Below are positions 17,062 through 27,957 of a DNA stretch of 33,246 nt, one piece after another (the first letter of the stretch is position 1; the number at the start of each line of letters is the position of its first letter). Made by a program: the position numbers and the translations under genes. The notes below the pieces were generated by a model. It had not been told where the DNA came from and ran no database searches. It saw only the letters and a program-made list of their open reading frames with translations. This DNA comes from Fischerella sp. PCC 9431 (lineage in GTDB: Bacteria; Cyanobacteriota; Cyanobacteriia; Cyanobacteriales; Nostocaceae). The stretch is taken from positions 719,808 to 753,053 of the forward strand of contig NZ_KE650771.1 in the NCBI RefSeq assembly GCF_000447295.1, in the 5' to 3' direction.

Positions 17062-17502
17062 CTACCACTTTTTATAGGGAAGAAATTTTCCTGACATAAT
17101 CACTTTGACGCGATCGCCTTTGGGGTCTTCTTCTTTTTCAATATCTAAAGTAAAATCGATGGCGCTCATTATCCCATCACCAAACTTTTCATGAATTACC
17201 GCTTTCATTGGCATTCCATACACCTGCATAATTTCATAAAAACGGTAAATCAGAGGATCTGTTGGTACAACTGGTCCTAATCCTTTTACAGGATATTCTG
17301 TTAATTGTTCCACATAACTTTCATCAAGTCCTAATGCTTCAACTAATTGTTTCGCCTCTGATTGTGAAGCACTAGCTTGACGATAGATAACAGACGCAAT
17401 CCATACTTCATCACGTCCCAAAATCTTTTCTAAATCTGTAAAGCTTAGTCCCTTGTCTTTTTTTGCTGCTAACAGCTTTTGAGTAATTTCGGGAATAGAC
17501 AT
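17062..17502 (-). CDS. cynS: Cyanate hydratase (cyanase)
   Basis: A 146-residue protein, the usual length. I chose the ATG at 17502 because CAGGAGA lies just upstream at good spacing; the frame extends to 17538 without support. The enzyme converts cyanate and bicarbonate to ammonia and carbon dioxide as a cytoplasmic decamer. The three catalytic residues are in place: Arg87 and Glu90 in [11 protein letters not shown] and Ser113 in [10 protein letters not shown]. The N-terminal half is the helix-turn-helix-like domain of the family. No cynA/B/D transporter genes are near. A link to nitrogen supply and to bicarbonate is expected from the reaction. Confidence 0.96.
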   Translation of the reverse strand: MSIPEITQKLLAAKKDKGLSFTDLEKILGRDEVWIASVIYRQASASQSEAKQLVEALGLDESYVEQLTEYPVKGLGPVVPTDPLIYRFYEIMQVYGMPMKAVIHEKFGDGIMSAIDFTLDIEKEEDPKGDRVKVIMSGKFLPYKKW

Positions 17503-17544
17503 ATAAAGTCTCCTGTTGTGAATTGACTTTCTATACAATACCTG

Positions 17545-17963
<419 letters not shown>

Positions 17964-17987
17964 TTATAAAAGTTAATTAATTAAAAT

Positions 17988-18022
17988 TAAAAAATCCCCC
18001 ACCTTTCGGCAGGGGATTTTTA
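17988..18022 (-). terminator. Rho-independent terminator of psaA-psaB
   Basis: Read on the - strand, AAAATCCCCTGCCGAAAGGT then GGGGGATTTTTT forms a strong GC-rich stem with a GAAA-type loop and a T run. It begins 27 bases after the psaB stop. The A-rich other side means it could also work on the + strand. Confidence 0.85.
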
Positions 18023-18048
18023 ATTACCTATCAAAACTAGCAGCCGAA

Positions 18049-20274
18049 TTAACCGAACTTACCAGCCGTCGAGGCAATCAGGAATGCTGCGTAGGTTAGG
18101 ACATAGCCCACAGCGAAGTGAGTTAAACCAACCAAACGAGCTTGAACGATAGACAAAGCAACGGGCTTGTCTTTCCAGCGAACCAGGTTCGCAATTGGAG
18201 TACGTTCGTGGGCCCAAACAAGAGTTTCGATCAACTCTTGCCAGTAACCTCTCCAGGAGATGAGGAACATGAAACCGGTTGCCCAAACTAGGTGTCCGAA
18301 GAGGAACATCCAAGCCCAAACAGACAGGTTGTTCATGCCGTAGGGGTTGTAACCGTTGATCAACTGAGCGGAGTTAGCCCACAGATAATCACGGAACCAG
18401 CCCATTAAATAAGTCGAAGATTCGTTGAACTGAGCAACGTTACCTTGCCAAATACCTAGATGCTTCCAGTGCCAGTAGAATGTTACCCAACCTACTGTGT
18501 TTAACGCCCAGAAAGTAGCTAGATAGAAGGAGTCCCAACCGGAAATGTCGCAAGTACCGCCACGACCAGGACCGTCACAAGGGAAAGCATAACCGAAGTC
18601 CTTTTTATCGGGCATCAGTTTAGATCCACGAGCATCCAAAGCACCTTTAACAAGTATCAGTACTGTGGTGTGGATTGCCAGAGCAAAGGCATGGTGTACT
18701 AGGAAGTCACCAGGGCCAATTGTTAGGAACAAAGAGTTAGTGCCAGAGTTGATTGCATCCAGCCAACCAGACAACCAAACGTTACCGTAGTTGGGATAAG
18801 CTGTGTAAGCAACGCTATCTGGGTTGGACAACAGAACGTTGAGTCCATACAGCACTTTACCGTGAGAAGCTTGGATGAATTGAGCAAACACAGGCTCAAT
18901 CAAAATTTGCTTTTCAGGTGTGCCAAAAGCAACTACTACGTCGTTGTGAACATACAGACCCAAGGTGTGGAAGCCCAAGAATAGGGATACCCAGCTGAGG
19001 TGAGAGATGATCGCTTCTTTGTGCTTCAGAACACGTTCAAGGACGTTGCCCTTGTTTTGTTCAGGATCGTAGTCACGTACCCAGAAGATGGCGCCGTGAG
19101 CGAAAGCACCGAGCATCAAGAAGATAGCAATGTACTGGTGGTGAGTGTACAGCGCTGCCTGAGTTGTGTAGTCCCTAGCAATAAATGCATAAGGAGGCAG
19201 GGAGTACATGTGCTGCGCTACCAAAGAGGTGATTACACCCAAGCAAGCGAGGTGCCAACCCAATTGGAAGTGCAGAGAGTTGTTGTAAGTTTCGTAAATG
19301 CCTTGGTGAGGCATGTTGAAGGGGCCTTCAACGGGTTTACCGAAGAAGGTTTTGGCATCCATCATTTCTTTGATGCTGTGACCGATGCCAAAGTTGGTGC
19401 GGTACATGTGACCAGCAACGATGAACAGAACTGCGATCGCCAAGTGGTGGTGAGCCATGTCAGTCAACCACAGGGATTCAGTTTGGGGATGGAAACCACC
19501 CAAGAAAGTGAGAATCGCAGTCCCAGCGCCTTGGGAAGTACCAAACACATGGCTGGCGGTGTCAGGGTTTTCCGCGTAAACACCCCAGTTACCAGTGAAG
19601 AATGGTTGTAAGCCTGCTGGGTGAGGTAAGGTGCTGAGGAAGTTGTCCCAGCCTACGTGCTGTCCGCGAGATTCGGGGATCGCAACGTGGACTAAGTGAC
19701 CAGTCCAAGCTAATGAACTTACACCAAATAGACCTGCCAAGTGGTGGTTAAGACGAGACTCAGCCATCTTGAACCAAGCAAGGCTAGGACGGAATTTGGG
19801 TTGTAAGTGCAACCAACCTGCAAATAAGAACAAAGAGGCCAACAACAACAGGAAGATGGAACCCATGTACAGGTCGCCATTTGTCCGCATACCGATGGTG
19901 TACCACCAGTGGTAAACACCAGAGTAGGCAATGTTTACTGGGTTGCTAGCGCCACCTTGAGTAAAAGCTTCGATCGCTGGTTTACCAAAGTGGGGGTCCC
20001 AAATCGCGTGAGCAATAGGACGGATATGAAGAGGGTCTGTAATCCACTGTTCAAAGTTACCTTGCCAGGCCACGTGGAATAAGAGGCTGGAAGCCCACAG
20101 GAAAATGATTGCCAGATGACCGAAGTGAGTAGCGAAAATCTTTTGGTAAAGATTTTCTTCGGTCATGCCATCATGGCTTTCAAAATCATTTCCCATAGCC
20201 ATCGCATACCAGATCCGACGTGTAGTCGGGTCTTGTGCGAGATCCTGGCTAAATTTTGGAAATTTTGTTGCCAT
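18049..20274 (-). CDS. psaB: Photosystem I P700 chlorophyll a apoprotein A2
   Basis: A 741-residue protein, the expected length, with eleven membrane helices. With PsaA it forms the photosystem I core in the thylakoid membrane, carrying P700, the antenna chlorophylls and the F_X iron-sulfur cluster. The F_X loop [18 protein letters not shown] is visible at about residue 563, with two Cys ligands. The start [20 protein letters not shown] is the standard cyanobacterial one. The gene follows psaA by 174 bases on the same strand, as in other cyanobacteria, and ends at a strong terminator. Antisense open frames across it are shadows. Confidence 0.99.
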   Translation of the reverse strand: MATKFPKFSQDLAQDPTTRRIWYAMAMGNDFESHDGMTEENLYQKIFATHFGHLAIIFLWASSLLFHVAWQGNFEQWITDPLHIRPIAHAIWDPHFGKPAIEAFTQGGASNPVNIAYSGVYHWWYTIGMRTNGDLYMGSIFLLLLASLFLFAGWLHLQPKFRPSLAWFKMAESRLNHHLAGLFGVSSLAWTGHLVHVAIPESRGQHVGWDNFLSTLPHPAGLQPFFTGNWGVYAENPDTASHVFGTSQGAGTAILTFLGGFHPQTESLWLTDMAHHHLAIAVLFIVAGHMYRTNFGIGHSIKEMMDAKTFFGKPVEGPFNMPHQGIYETYNNSLHFQLGWHLACLGVITSLVAQHMYSLPPYAFIARDYTTQAALYTHHQYIAIFLMLGAFAHGAIFWVRDYDPEQNKGNVLERVLKHKEAIISHLSWVSLFLGFHTLGLYVHNDVVVAFGTPEKQILIEPVFAQFIQASHGKVLYGLNVLLSNPDSVAYTAYPNYGNVWLSGWLDAINSGTNSLFLTIGPGDFLVHHAFALAIHTTVLILVKGALDARGSKLMPDKKDFGYAFPCDGPGRGGTCDISGWDSFYLATFWALNTVGWVTFYWHWKHLGIWQGNVAQFNESSTYLMGWFRDYLWANSAQLINGYNPYGMNNLSVWAWMFLFGHLVWATGFMFLISWRGYWQELIETLVWAHERTPIANLVRWKDKPVALSIVQARLVGLTHFAVGYVLTYAAFLIASTAGKFG

Positions 20275-20314
20275 AGCTTTTGATAAGTCCTCTGACTTTT
20301 AGCCATCACGTATC

Positions 20315-20436
20315 AGCATTGTTAGTTGTTAGTTGTTAGTTGTTAGTTGTTAGCTACTTAGTATTTAGTTGCTGAATTACCAACAATCAACAAATAACCA
20401 AGTTCTACTAACCCCCAACTACTAACTACTAACTCT
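20315..20436. repeat. Heptamer repeats in the psaA-psaB gap
   Basis: TTGTTAG/GTTAGTT units occur four times at 20319-20352, and ACTACTAACTACTAACT at 20416-20434 is nearly complementary to them. In the psaA-psaB transcript the two blocks can pair over about 17 bases with two mismatches, giving a large stem-loop between the genes. Confidence 0.7.
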
Positions 20437-20448
20437 TCTGGCTGATTG

Positions 20449-22707
20449 CTAACCTACTGAAAGAATGTGTGCGTGGAAGAATGCCCAGGTTGTGGCAATT
20501 CCTCCTAATAGGTAGTGAGCGACACCAACAGCCCGACCTTGAATAATACTCAAAGCGCGGGGTTGAATTGCAGGTGCTACTTTCAGTTTATTATGCGCCC
20601 AAACAATGGACTCAATTAGTTCTTGCCAGTAGCCACGACCACTGAACAGGAACATTAAGCTGAATGCCCAAATGAAGTGTGCGCCCAAGAACATCAATCC
20701 GTAAGCAGACAGAGCGCTGCCATAGGAGTTGATGACTTGTGTAGCTTGCGCCCATAAGAAGTCACGCAACCAGCCATTGATGGTAATGGCACTCTGGGCA
20801 AAGTTGCCACCAGTGATGTGAGACACGTTACCAGCTGCGTCTACTGTTCCCCAAACGTCAGACTGCATCTTCCAGCTAAAGTGGAAAATTACAATCGAGA
20901 TGGAGTTGTACATCCAGAACAAACCAAGGAATACGTGGTCCCAACCAGATACTTGGCAGGTGCCGCCACGACCAGGGCCATCACAAGGGAAGCGGAAGCC
21001 CAAGTTTGCTTTGTCTGGAATTAGACGAGAACTGCGGGCAAACAATACGCCCTTGAGCAGAATGAGGACTGTAACGTGGATGGTGAAGGCGTGAATGTGG
21101 TGAATCAGGAAGTCGGCTGTACCCAAAGCAATGGGCATCATTGCGACTTTACCGCCTACAGCCACGATACCGCCGCCAAAGGCATAACTAACAGGTTGAA
21201 GCGCGTTGGGTGCGGTTGCACCAGGAGCTAGGGTGTGCAGGTTTTGCACCCACTGAGCAAATACGGGCTGCAACTGAATTGCAGTATCAGAGAACATGTC
21301 TTGGGGACGTCCCAAGGCACGCATTGTGTCGTTGTGAATGTAGAGTCCAAAGCTATGGAAGCCAAGGAATATACATACCCAGTTCAAGTGAGAGATGATT
21401 GCATCTCGGTGGCGGATTACGCGATCCAAAACGTTGTTTTGGTTCACTACTGGGTCGTAATCGCGCACCATGAAGATGGCTGCGTGGGCAGCACCACCAA
21501 CAATCAAGAAGCCGCCAATCCACATGTGGTGGGTGAATATGCACAGCTGGGTGGCGTAATCTGTCGCCAAGTACGGATACGGAGGCATCGCGTACATGTG
21601 GTGTGCCACGATGATTGTCAGCGAACCCAAGAAGGCAAGGTTAGTACCTAATTGAGCGTGCCAAGAGGTGGTCATGTTTTCATAGAGACCTTTGTGACCT
21701 TCGCCGGTGAAGGGACCTTTGTGGTTTTCAAGGATCTCTTTGAGGCTGTGACCAATACCCCAGTTGGTACGATACTGGTGACCAGCAATGATGAATAGTA
21801 CTGCGATCGCCAAGTGGTGATGGGCAATATCTGTCATCCACAAACCACCTGTAACTGGGTTCAAACCTCCCTTGAAGGTCAGGAAGTCCGAATATACACC
21901 CCAATTCAAGGTGAAGAATGGTGCCAGACCCTTAGCAAAACTGGGATACAGATCTATCAAGTTCGCTGAGTTCAGGATGAACTCGTGGGGCAAGGGTATA
22001 TCCTTGACAGCGACTCCTGCATCCAACAGCTTGTTGATGGGCGCGGATACGTGGATCAAGTGTCCAGCCCAGCCCAATGAACCACAACCTAGCAGTACTT
22101 GCAAGTGGTGATTCAGCATGGACTCAGCATTCTGGAACCATTCCAACTTGGGAGCGCGTTTGTGGTAGTGGAACCAGCCAGCAAACAAGAGTAAGCCTGC
22201 TAATACCAGACCACCGATCGCAGTGCAGTACAGTTGGAACGAGTTGGTAATACCCCAACCACGCCAAATTTGGAACAAGCCAGAAGTAATTTGAATACCG
22301 TGGAAGCCGCCGCCGACATCCCCATTCAAAATATCTTGACCAACGATTGGCCAAACGACTTGAGCACTAGGTTTGACGTTGAGAGGGTCGCTTAACCAAG
22401 CTTCGTAATTGGAAAAACGAGCGCCGTGGAAAATCATCCCGCTCAGCCACAAAGTCACAACGGCTAAGTGACCGAAGTGTGCTGCGAAGATCTTGCGGGA
22501 AATGTCTTCTAAATCGCTTGTATGTGTATCAAAATCGTGGGCGAGTGCGTGCAGGTTCCAAATCCATGTGGTGGTTTTGGGACCTTTGGCTAGAGATCTG
22601 TCGAAGTGTCCTGGTTTAGCCCAACGATCAAATGAAGTGGGTACCGGGTCATTATCGACTATGACTCTTGCCTTTTTTTCCTCTCGCTCCGGAGGACTTA
22701 TTGTCAT
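20449..22707 (-). CDS. psaA: Photosystem I P700 chlorophyll a apoprotein A1
   Basis: A 752-residue protein of standard length with eleven membrane helices. It is the larger of the two homologous core subunits of photosystem I and supplies two Cys ligands of the shared F_X cluster in [18 protein letters not shown] at about residue 575. The start [20 protein letters not shown] is typical. A strong ribosome site, GAGGAGG, lies 4 bases before the ATG. It is the first gene of the psaA-psaB operon. Upstream, a 12-codon open frame ends by overlapping the psaA ATG (see separate entry). Confidence 0.99.
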   Translation of the reverse strand: MTISPPEREEKKARVIVDNDPVPTSFDRWAKPGHFDRSLAKGPKTTTWIWNLHALAHDFDTHTSDLEDISRKIFAAHFGHLAVVTLWLSGMIFHGARFSNYEAWLSDPLNVKPSAQVVWPIVGQDILNGDVGGGFHGIQITSGLFQIWRGWGITNSFQLYCTAIGGLVLAGLLLFAGWFHYHKRAPKLEWFQNAESMLNHHLQVLLGCGSLGWAGHLIHVSAPINKLLDAGVAVKDIPLPHEFILNSANLIDLYPSFAKGLAPFFTLNWGVYSDFLTFKGGLNPVTGGLWMTDIAHHHLAIAVLFIIAGHQYRTNWGIGHSLKEILENHKGPFTGEGHKGLYENMTTSWHAQLGTNLAFLGSLTIIVAHHMYAMPPYPYLATDYATQLCIFTHHMWIGGFLIVGGAAHAAIFMVRDYDPVVNQNNVLDRVIRHRDAIISHLNWVCIFLGFHSFGLYIHNDTMRALGRPQDMFSDTAIQLQPVFAQWVQNLHTLAPGATAPNALQPVSYAFGGGIVAVGGKVAMMPIALGTADFLIHHIHAFTIHVTVLILLKGVLFARSSRLIPDKANLGFRFPCDGPGRGGTCQVSGWDHVFLGLFWMYNSISIVIFHFSWKMQSDVWGTVDAAGNVSHITGGNFAQSAITINGWLRDFLWAQATQVINSYGSALSAYGLMFLGAHFIWAFSLMFLFSGRGYWQELIESIVWAHNKLKVAPAIQPRALSIIQGRAVGVAHYLLGGIATTWAFFHAHILSVG

Positions 22708-22742
22708 TCGACCTCCTCTCTTAAAAAGGACTGAGGAATCAT
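22704..22742 (-). promoter_or_regulatory. psaA ribosome site and short upstream open frame overlapping the psaA start
   Basis: On the - strand an ATG at 22742 opens a 12-codon frame ([12 protein letters not shown]) whose TGA stop shares bases with the psaA ATG (ATGA, 22707-22704). The psaA ribosome site GAGGAGG lies inside this frame. The ATG of the short frame has no obvious ribosome site of its own, so translation is doubtful. The GAGGAGG itself is clear. Confidence 0.45.
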
Positions 22743-23282
22743 GGTTACCACAGGGCGGCCTTCTTGGCTTTTGTAAACCTTAGTCGCATTCTCCATTAAT
22801 TTTCTGGAGCAGCGATGAAGACTTTAATGTGGAGAGTGGTTTCTGTTGAATTATAAAGTCTTCTCTCGCACATTGTTGGAGACATTTTAACAATAATTCA
22901 AAATCCTTGGAGTAATTGCGTAATCTGCTTTCTGAGTTCAAAGCACTTGTCAAAAAGTCAATAGTTTCTTTATATATTTTACAAAGGTAAACAATTCGCA
23001 AAATTTATAGTTCAATTTCGATGAGTCCACTCTATATTTTAGTTACAGCGTTATTGCCAGATCTGACTATTTCTGTTAAAAGCGCTACTAAATGATGGTT
23101 AAATTACTATTAAGAAAAATAGTTATGTTTATTACATAAGATTAATTTATGCTGTCATAAGCAAATTAATATTCATATTTTTCTGGCAAAGGATAATAAA
23201 CATTTCATCTTTTGGCTCATTTTTTGAGTGGATCGTTTGAGCAAAAATAATCTGGTCAGTTGTTAATAAATGAGCGAAAAAC
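22743..23282. other. Intergenic region between divergent psaA and lipoprotein genes
   Basis: About 540 bases that must hold the psaA promoter and long 5' leader, and the promoter of the lipoprotein gene. It is AT-rich. I could not pick out a convincing -35/-10 pair or a known light-response element. Short frames here (for example 22780-23001 on the - strand) show no family features. Confidence 0.5.
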
Positions 23283-24704
23283 ATGAACTTGTGGCGGACG
23301 ACGGCTGTAACTCTCCTAAAATCCCTCATCGCTTTTGTACTGGTGTTAAGTTTGACCAGTTGTGCCGAAAAAGCTAGAAGCCAAGAAGCATCTGAGAGCC
23401 TGCAACCAAAGCTAGAAATTTCAACGAAGCAATTCTCAGAAGTTGCCCCACCGACTGTGATCCAAAATCTACGAAATACCACTGATTTATCCAGACCACA
23501 GGTATCAATAATTGCGCCAATTTTCGATGAAATCCTTCAAGACAACACAGTCACAGTCCGCTTTCAAGTCAAAGACCTTCCCATTTATAAAGATCCCAAG
23601 TTCAATTTAGGTCCGCATCTAGAAGTAATTCTGGACAACCAACCTGGAATAGCAGTTTATGACTTGAATCAACCCCTTGTCTTGTCTGACTTACCTCCAG
23701 GTACTCATACTCTACGGGTTTTTGCTTCACGTCCTTGGAATGAAAGCTATAAGAATGAAGGTGCTTATACCCAAACAACATTTCATATTTTCACAAAAAG
23801 TGATAACAATAACCCTGATCCTGCATTACCCTTGTTGACTTACAACAGTCCTGATGGTAGCTATGGGGCAGAACCGATTTTACTGGACTTTTATTTAACC
23901 AATGCGCCGTTACATCTGCTAGCTAAAGATAATCCGGATAATTTATTTGCAGATTGGCGTATTCGTTGCACAATTAATGGTGAAAGCTTTGTTCTCGATC
24001 GCTGGCAAGCTGTTTACCTCAAAGGCTTTAAACGAGGCAAAAACTGGATCAAACTAGAGTTTCTCGATAGCCAAGGTAACACTGTCAAAAATGAATTTAA
24101 CAGCACAGTCAGGTTGATCACCTACGAACCTAAAGCCAAAGACACCCTTGCTCAAATTTTCAGAGGACAACTCTCAGCAGATCAAGTTCGCACAATTGTA
24201 GATCCGAACTACACATACACAGTAAAAACACCAACTGCTGAACCCACACCAGAAATATTACCTGAACCAGAAAATCTTGTTGTTCCTGAGTTAGAACCAA
24301 CACCTACCCCTAGTGTTACACCTACCGTTCAAACTACACCGGAACCACAACCTCAACAAGAGGAACAATCAACACCGAGTGTTACACCAACTGTTGAATC
24401 GATACCAGAAATAGCACCCAAACCAGAAAAACCTATTCAGGAAACAGAAGCAACATCTACCCCTAGCATCACACCAACCGTTGAAACTACAGCAGAACCT
24501 GTTCCGGAAACACAGTCCAAAAAACCAAGATTTGGTGGCTTTTTTAGACGTCGTGCAAATAAAGTACCCACTCCACAACCAACTGTGGAAGCATCTCCGG
24601 AGGCGACAGCACCCACATTACCAGAGATAATTATTGAGTCACCAGCATCGGAAACACCAGAACAAGAAAATCAGGAAACTTCAACTTCTGTACAAAACGA
24701 TTAA
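23283..24704 (+). CDS. Putative lipoprotein with Pro/Thr/Glu-rich C-terminal tail
   Basis: A 473-residue protein. Residues 1-27 form a lipoprotein signal with lipobox L-T-S-C (Cys27), so it should be lipid-anchored. Residues about 70-290 are a conserved-looking globular region (PQVSIIAPIFDEILQDNTVT, then HLEVILDNQPGIAVYDLNQP, LPPGTHTLRVFASRPWNES) that reads like two Ig-like beta-sandwich modules. From about 315 the chain is disordered and repetitive, with TPSVTPTV-like motifs repeated about three times between Pro/Glu stretches, interrupted by a basic patch (KKPRFGGFFRRRANK). I do not recognise a named family. A cell-envelope role is inferred from the anchor and the proline-rich tail. Confidence 0.75.
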   Translation: MNLWRTTAVTLLKSLIAFVLVLSLTSCAEKARSQEASESLQPKLEISTKQFSEVAPPTVIQNLRNTTDLSRPQVSIIAPIFDEILQDNTVTVRFQVKDLPIYKDPKFNLGPHLEVILDNQPGIAVYDLNQPLVLSDLPPGTHTLRVFASRPWNESYKNEGAYTQTTFHIFTKSDNNNPDPALPLLTYNSPDGSYGAEPILLDFYLTNAPLHLLAKDNPDNLFADWRIRCTINGESFVLDRWQAVYLKGFKRGKNWIKLEFLDSQGNTVKNEFNSTVRLITYEPKAKDTLAQIFRGQLSADQVRTIVDPNYTYTVKTPTAEPTPEILPEPENLVVPELEPTPTPSVTPTVQTTPEPQPQQEEQSTPSVTPTVESIPEIAPKPEKPIQETEATSTPSITPTVETTAEPVPETQSKKPRFGGFFRRRANKVPTPQPTVEASPEATAPTLPEIIIESPASETPEQENQETSTSVQND

Positions 24705-24710
24705 AAAATA

Positions 24711-24773
24711 GTTTGTAGTAAGTGCTTTAGCACTTAATTCATTAATATGAGGACTAAAGTCCTTACTACAAAC
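24711..24773. repeat. Dispersed palindrome GTAGTAAG... (copy B), likely bidirectional terminator
   Basis: The arms GTTTGTAGTAAGTGCTTTAG and CTAAAGTCCTTACTACAAAC pair, with the inner TGCTTTAGCA and AGGACTAAAGTCCT hairpins. It sits in the 83-base gap between convergent genes and is followed by T-rich tracts on both strands (ATATTTTTTG on +, CTATTTTTTA on -). It therefore has the form of a terminator for both. Confidence 0.75.
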
Positions 24774-24787
24774 AATATTTTTTGTAA

Positions 24788-25705
24788 TTAAGAAGTAAAA
24801 ATACTTAAATGTAAATCCTGGGATAAAGCTTGAACTAATGCGATCGCACCTACAGAATTACCTGCACTATCTAATGGGGGACTATAACAAGCGATCGCAC
24901 CCTCACCAGGTACTACTGCTAAAAGTGTACCGCTAATCCCAGATTTCATCGGCAGACCGATTTGTACAGCATATTGAAAAGAAGCTTCGTACAGTCCACA
25001 GGTTAACATCAGAGCGTTGATAATCTGACGATGTTTTGCTGATATTAATTCACTTGCACCAGCTAAGAGTTTTCCCAGACTTGCTAAGTCTCTGACTGTT
25101 CCAGCTAAACAGCATATTTGTTCATAAGTGTCAAGAGCAATTGCTGGATTTTTTATATAACCAGCCTCAGCTAAATAGCGGGTAATATCTCGGTTAGTTT
25201 GAGAAGTTGCGGAACGTACCGAAGCGAGTGTGACTTCATCCAACTTGAGTTGACAACCTGCGATTTGGTTCAACCATTGACAAAAATTTTGAGTGCGATC
25301 GCTGGCGTTTTTTCCTGGTAGTTTATCAGCAAGAGTAATAGCTCCACTGTTAATCATCGGGTTGCGAGGATGTCCAGCATCAGCAATCAGTTGTTCTACA
25401 GAATTGAAAGCACAAAGTGATGGTTCAACTCCAACCCAGCTAAAAACGGTTTCACTTCCCAAACATTCCAATAGATACAATAACGAAAACGGCTTGATAG
25501 TACTCATTAATGGAAAAATACAAGCTGTATCGCCAGCACTGATACTTTTTCCTGAGACACAACAAACGTGAACAGCAAACCAATTGGAATTAACTAAAGC
25601 TAACTGGGGAATGCGTTCAACAACTCGTCCTTGAGATGCTTGGGCTTTAGCTTGCTGTATATAAGCTAATAATTTAGTATCAGTTAATTTTGTAAGTCTT
25701 TTCAA
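24788..25705 (-). CDS. glsA: Glutaminase A
   Basis: A 305-residue protein of usual length that hydrolyses glutamine to glutamate and ammonia. It belongs to the serine-dependent beta-lactamase-like glutaminases. The catalytic Ser-x-x-Lys is S68-T-I-K71 (PLMSTIKPFSLLYLLE), and the family lines VGVEPSLCAFNS, HPRNPMINSGAI, and KSGISGTLLAVVPGEGAIAC are present. It shares only a terminator-like palindrome with its convergent neighbour. No transporter or amidotransferase is nearby. Role in glutamine turnover follows from the family. Confidence 0.95.
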   Translation of the reverse strand: MKRLTKLTDTKLLAYIQQAKAQASQGRVVERIPQLALVNSNWFAVHVCCVSGKSISAGDTACIFPLMSTIKPFSLLYLLECLGSETVFSWVGVEPSLCAFNSVEQLIADAGHPRNPMINSGAITLADKLPGKNASDRTQNFCQWLNQIAGCQLKLDEVTLASVRSATSQTNRDITRYLAEAGYIKNPAIALDTYEQICCLAGTVRDLASLGKLLAGASELISAKHRQIINALMLTCGLYEASFQYAVQIGLPMKSGISGTLLAVVPGEGAIACYSPPLDSAGNSVGAIALVQALSQDLHLSIFTS

Positions 25706-25835
25706 CGGTGAAACAATACTCAGAGGTTTTCTCAGTTAAGCTAATACAAGGAATTATGGGTAAAAACATAGCTGATTGTGAATAATTTCACAACATAAGT
25801 TAGTAAATAGCTATTCATGACAAATTACAAATATT

Positions 25836-27344
25836 ATGACTCCTCGCGTCAGAGCGCCAGAACTACCACAGAATTTTCCTTGGCTCAACACCGAAAAACC
25901 CTTATCTTTACAAAAACTTCGGGGTAGAGTTGTAATATTAGACTTTTGGACATATTGTTGTATTAACTGTTTGCATATTCTTCCAGATTTAAAATATTTA
26001 GAACAGAAATACAAAGATAGCCTGACAGTTATTGGCGTACACAGTGCGAAATTTGATAACGAAAAAGAAATCGATAATATTCGCCAAGCTATTCTACGTT
26101 ACGACATCGAACACCCTGTTTTAATAGATAGTAGTTTTAAAGTTTGGGACAATTACGCCGTTCGTGCTTGGCCTACCTTAATGGTAATTGATCCAGAAGG
26201 TTACGTAGTTCATTATGTGTCTGGTGAAGGTCATCGCGATGTTTTAGATCAAGTGATCGAAAAATTGATTCGCCAACACCAAGAAAAAGGAAGCATTAAT
26301 TTTCAAGAACTACAACTTATTTTAGAGAAACAGCAACAGCCATTAATTACACCCTTAGCTTTTCCTGGTAAAGTCTTAGCCACAACAGCAGGGTTATTCA
26401 TTGCTGACTCTGGACATCATCGAATTGTCATGAGTAGTTTTAATGGAGAAGTCATACATATCGTTGGTAGTGGACAACCTGGACTAAAAGATGGTTCTTT
26501 CGATGAAGCGCAATTTTTTGCACCCCAGGGAATGACATTTGATGCGGAAAGTCAGATGCTGTATGTTGCAGATACAGAAAATCATGTGCTGCGACGTGTA
26601 GATTTGCAGAGTCAAGTTGTCGAAACTATTTCTGGAACAGGAGAACAAAGTCGTAACATCCAACCACATAGCGGTATTAGCACAGAAATAGCGTTAAATT
26701 CTCCCTGGGATTTACAAAAGGTGGGAAATAGCTTATTTATCGCTATGGCTGGGTCGCATCAAATTTGGCAAATTGATTTAGAAAATAATATTGTCAAGAC
26801 CTATGCGGGTACGGGTGCAGAAGGTTGTGTCGATGGTAAACTCATTGAATCAGCTTTTGCTCAACCTAGCGGTATTACCACTGATGGCAAAGAATTGTAC
26901 ATTGCTGACAGTGAAGTTAGTTCAATTCGTGGTGTAGGAATAGTTGCACCAAAACTAGTCAGAACGATTTGTGGTAGTGGTGCGTTATTTGGTTTTGGTG
27001 ATGTGGATGGACAAGGTGCTGATGTCAGATTACAGCATTGTTTGGGAGTAGAATACACGCAAAATTTTCTGTGGATTGCTGATACCTACAACCACAAAAT
27101 TAAATTAGTCAGTCCTCATACAGGTAATTGTCAAACAGTATTAGGAGATGGTACGGCTGGTTTACAAGACGGTCAAGGAAAAAACAGCAGCTTTTATGAA
27201 CCTTCGGGATTAAGTGTTATGGGTTCTAATTTATATATTGCTGATACTAATAATCACACTATTCGCCACGTAGATTTAAATACTTTGATAGTAAAAACAC
27301 TACAATTTCCTGGATTATGCGCTCCAAATGTGTGTGTTCCCTAG
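25836..27344 (+). CDS. Thioredoxin-like and NHL-repeat protein (NHLRC2-like)
   Basis: A 502-residue protein. Residues about 20-150 are a thioredoxin-like domain with the redox motif C42-I-N-C45 (FWTYCCINCLHILPDLKYLE) and the cis-Pro in RAWPTLMVID. Residues about 165-495 form a six-bladed-type NHL beta-propeller with recurring LYIADTNNHTIRHVDL-like blades. The order and the unusual CCINC match NHLRC2 of animals and its bacterial relatives. There is no signal peptide, so it is probably cytoplasmic. The substrate is unknown. It is not in an obvious operon. Confidence 0.9.
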   Translation: MTPRVRAPELPQNFPWLNTEKPLSLQKLRGRVVILDFWTYCCINCLHILPDLKYLEQKYKDSLTVIGVHSAKFDNEKEIDNIRQAILRYDIEHPVLIDSSFKVWDNYAVRAWPTLMVIDPEGYVVHYVSGEGHRDVLDQVIEKLIRQHQEKGSINFQELQLILEKQQQPLITPLAFPGKVLATTAGLFIADSGHHRIVMSSFNGEVIHIVGSGQPGLKDGSFDEAQFFAPQGMTFDAESQMLYVADTENHVLRRVDLQSQVVETISGTGEQSRNIQPHSGISTEIALNSPWDLQKVGNSLFIAMAGSHQIWQIDLENNIVKTYAGTGAEGCVDGKLIESAFAQPSGITTDGKELYIADSEVSSIRGVGIVAPKLVRTICGSGALFGFGDVDGQGADVRLQHCLGVEYTQNFLWIADTYNHKIKLVSPHTGNCQTVLGDGTAGLQDGQGKNSSFYEPSGLSVMGSNLYIADTNNHTIRHVDLNTLIVKTLQFPGLCAPNVCVP

Positions 27345-27522
27345 TTGTGAAGTACCATTCCTAACAAGTATTTAATTGCTCACTAAAAACTCAGATTATG
27401 AAGTTATTTTCTCAAATTTTGAACTAAATTGATGTCAGCTAATTAGCAGAATATCCTAGAAGTTGTATTTAAATTATGGTGGTTAGAGTCCATCATAAAC
27501 CAACTTTCTCTATTTATCTGAT

Positions 27523-27939
27523 ATGAATGACAAAATTATACCTCTAGATTGTGATGACGTTATACTTTTAGGAAAAGATACATTTAAAGTCAGTAGATTA
27601 AAAGAGTTAATCGAGAAACAAATTAGACATAGATTGCAGCGACGAGTTTATGAGTCTAATAGTCTCGAACCAGGCGTTTCGATGTTGGAGTTATTTAATT
27701 TAATTTCTTTGGGTGAACATCACATCAAACTCAGTGAAATTCAATTTAATTATGTTATTAATTGCCAGATACTAAGAATTGGCAGTGAAGGTTGGCGGAA
27801 AGGTAAGCTTAATATTGAGGTATGTATATTATCGCTTAACCCCAATCTCAATCAAATTTACTTGGAATTTCATCCAGAAGAGTTTATTGAATATGACTCA
27901 CTTTTAGATGATATTTGTAAAATCATCGCTGAAAATTAA
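27523..27939 (+). CDS. KGK-domain family protein
   Basis: A 138-residue protein. The C-terminal half has the short KGK signature in SEGWRKGKLNIEVCILSL (about residues 86-103) followed by an acidic end. The KGK family is a small, largely cyanobacterial group with no assigned function. The N-terminus (CDDVILLGKDTFKVSRLKEL) is also as I remember the family. No signal peptide or membrane segment is present. A nested palindromic element lies directly downstream. Start and length look sound. Confidence 0.7.
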   Translation: MNDKIIPLDCDDVILLGKDTFKVSRLKELIEKQIRHRLQRRVYESNSLEPGVSMLELFNLISLGEHHIKLSEIQFNYVINCQILRIGSEGWRKGKLNIEVCILSLNPNLNQIYLEFHPEEFIEYDSLLDDICKIIAEN

Positions 27940-27957
27940 TTACATTATTAATTGGTG

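Noticed and set aside
19000-19611. 203-codon frame antisense to psaB
   Set aside because: It lies wholly inside the highly conserved psaB gene on the opposite strand and has no recognisable family features. The same applies to the frames antisense to psaA (for example 21235-21651).
22743-23282. HLR1-type or other light-response element upstream of psaA
   Set aside because: GTTTAC- and TTTGTAAA-like pieces occur near 22980-23000, but their spacing does not fit the direct-repeat consensus.
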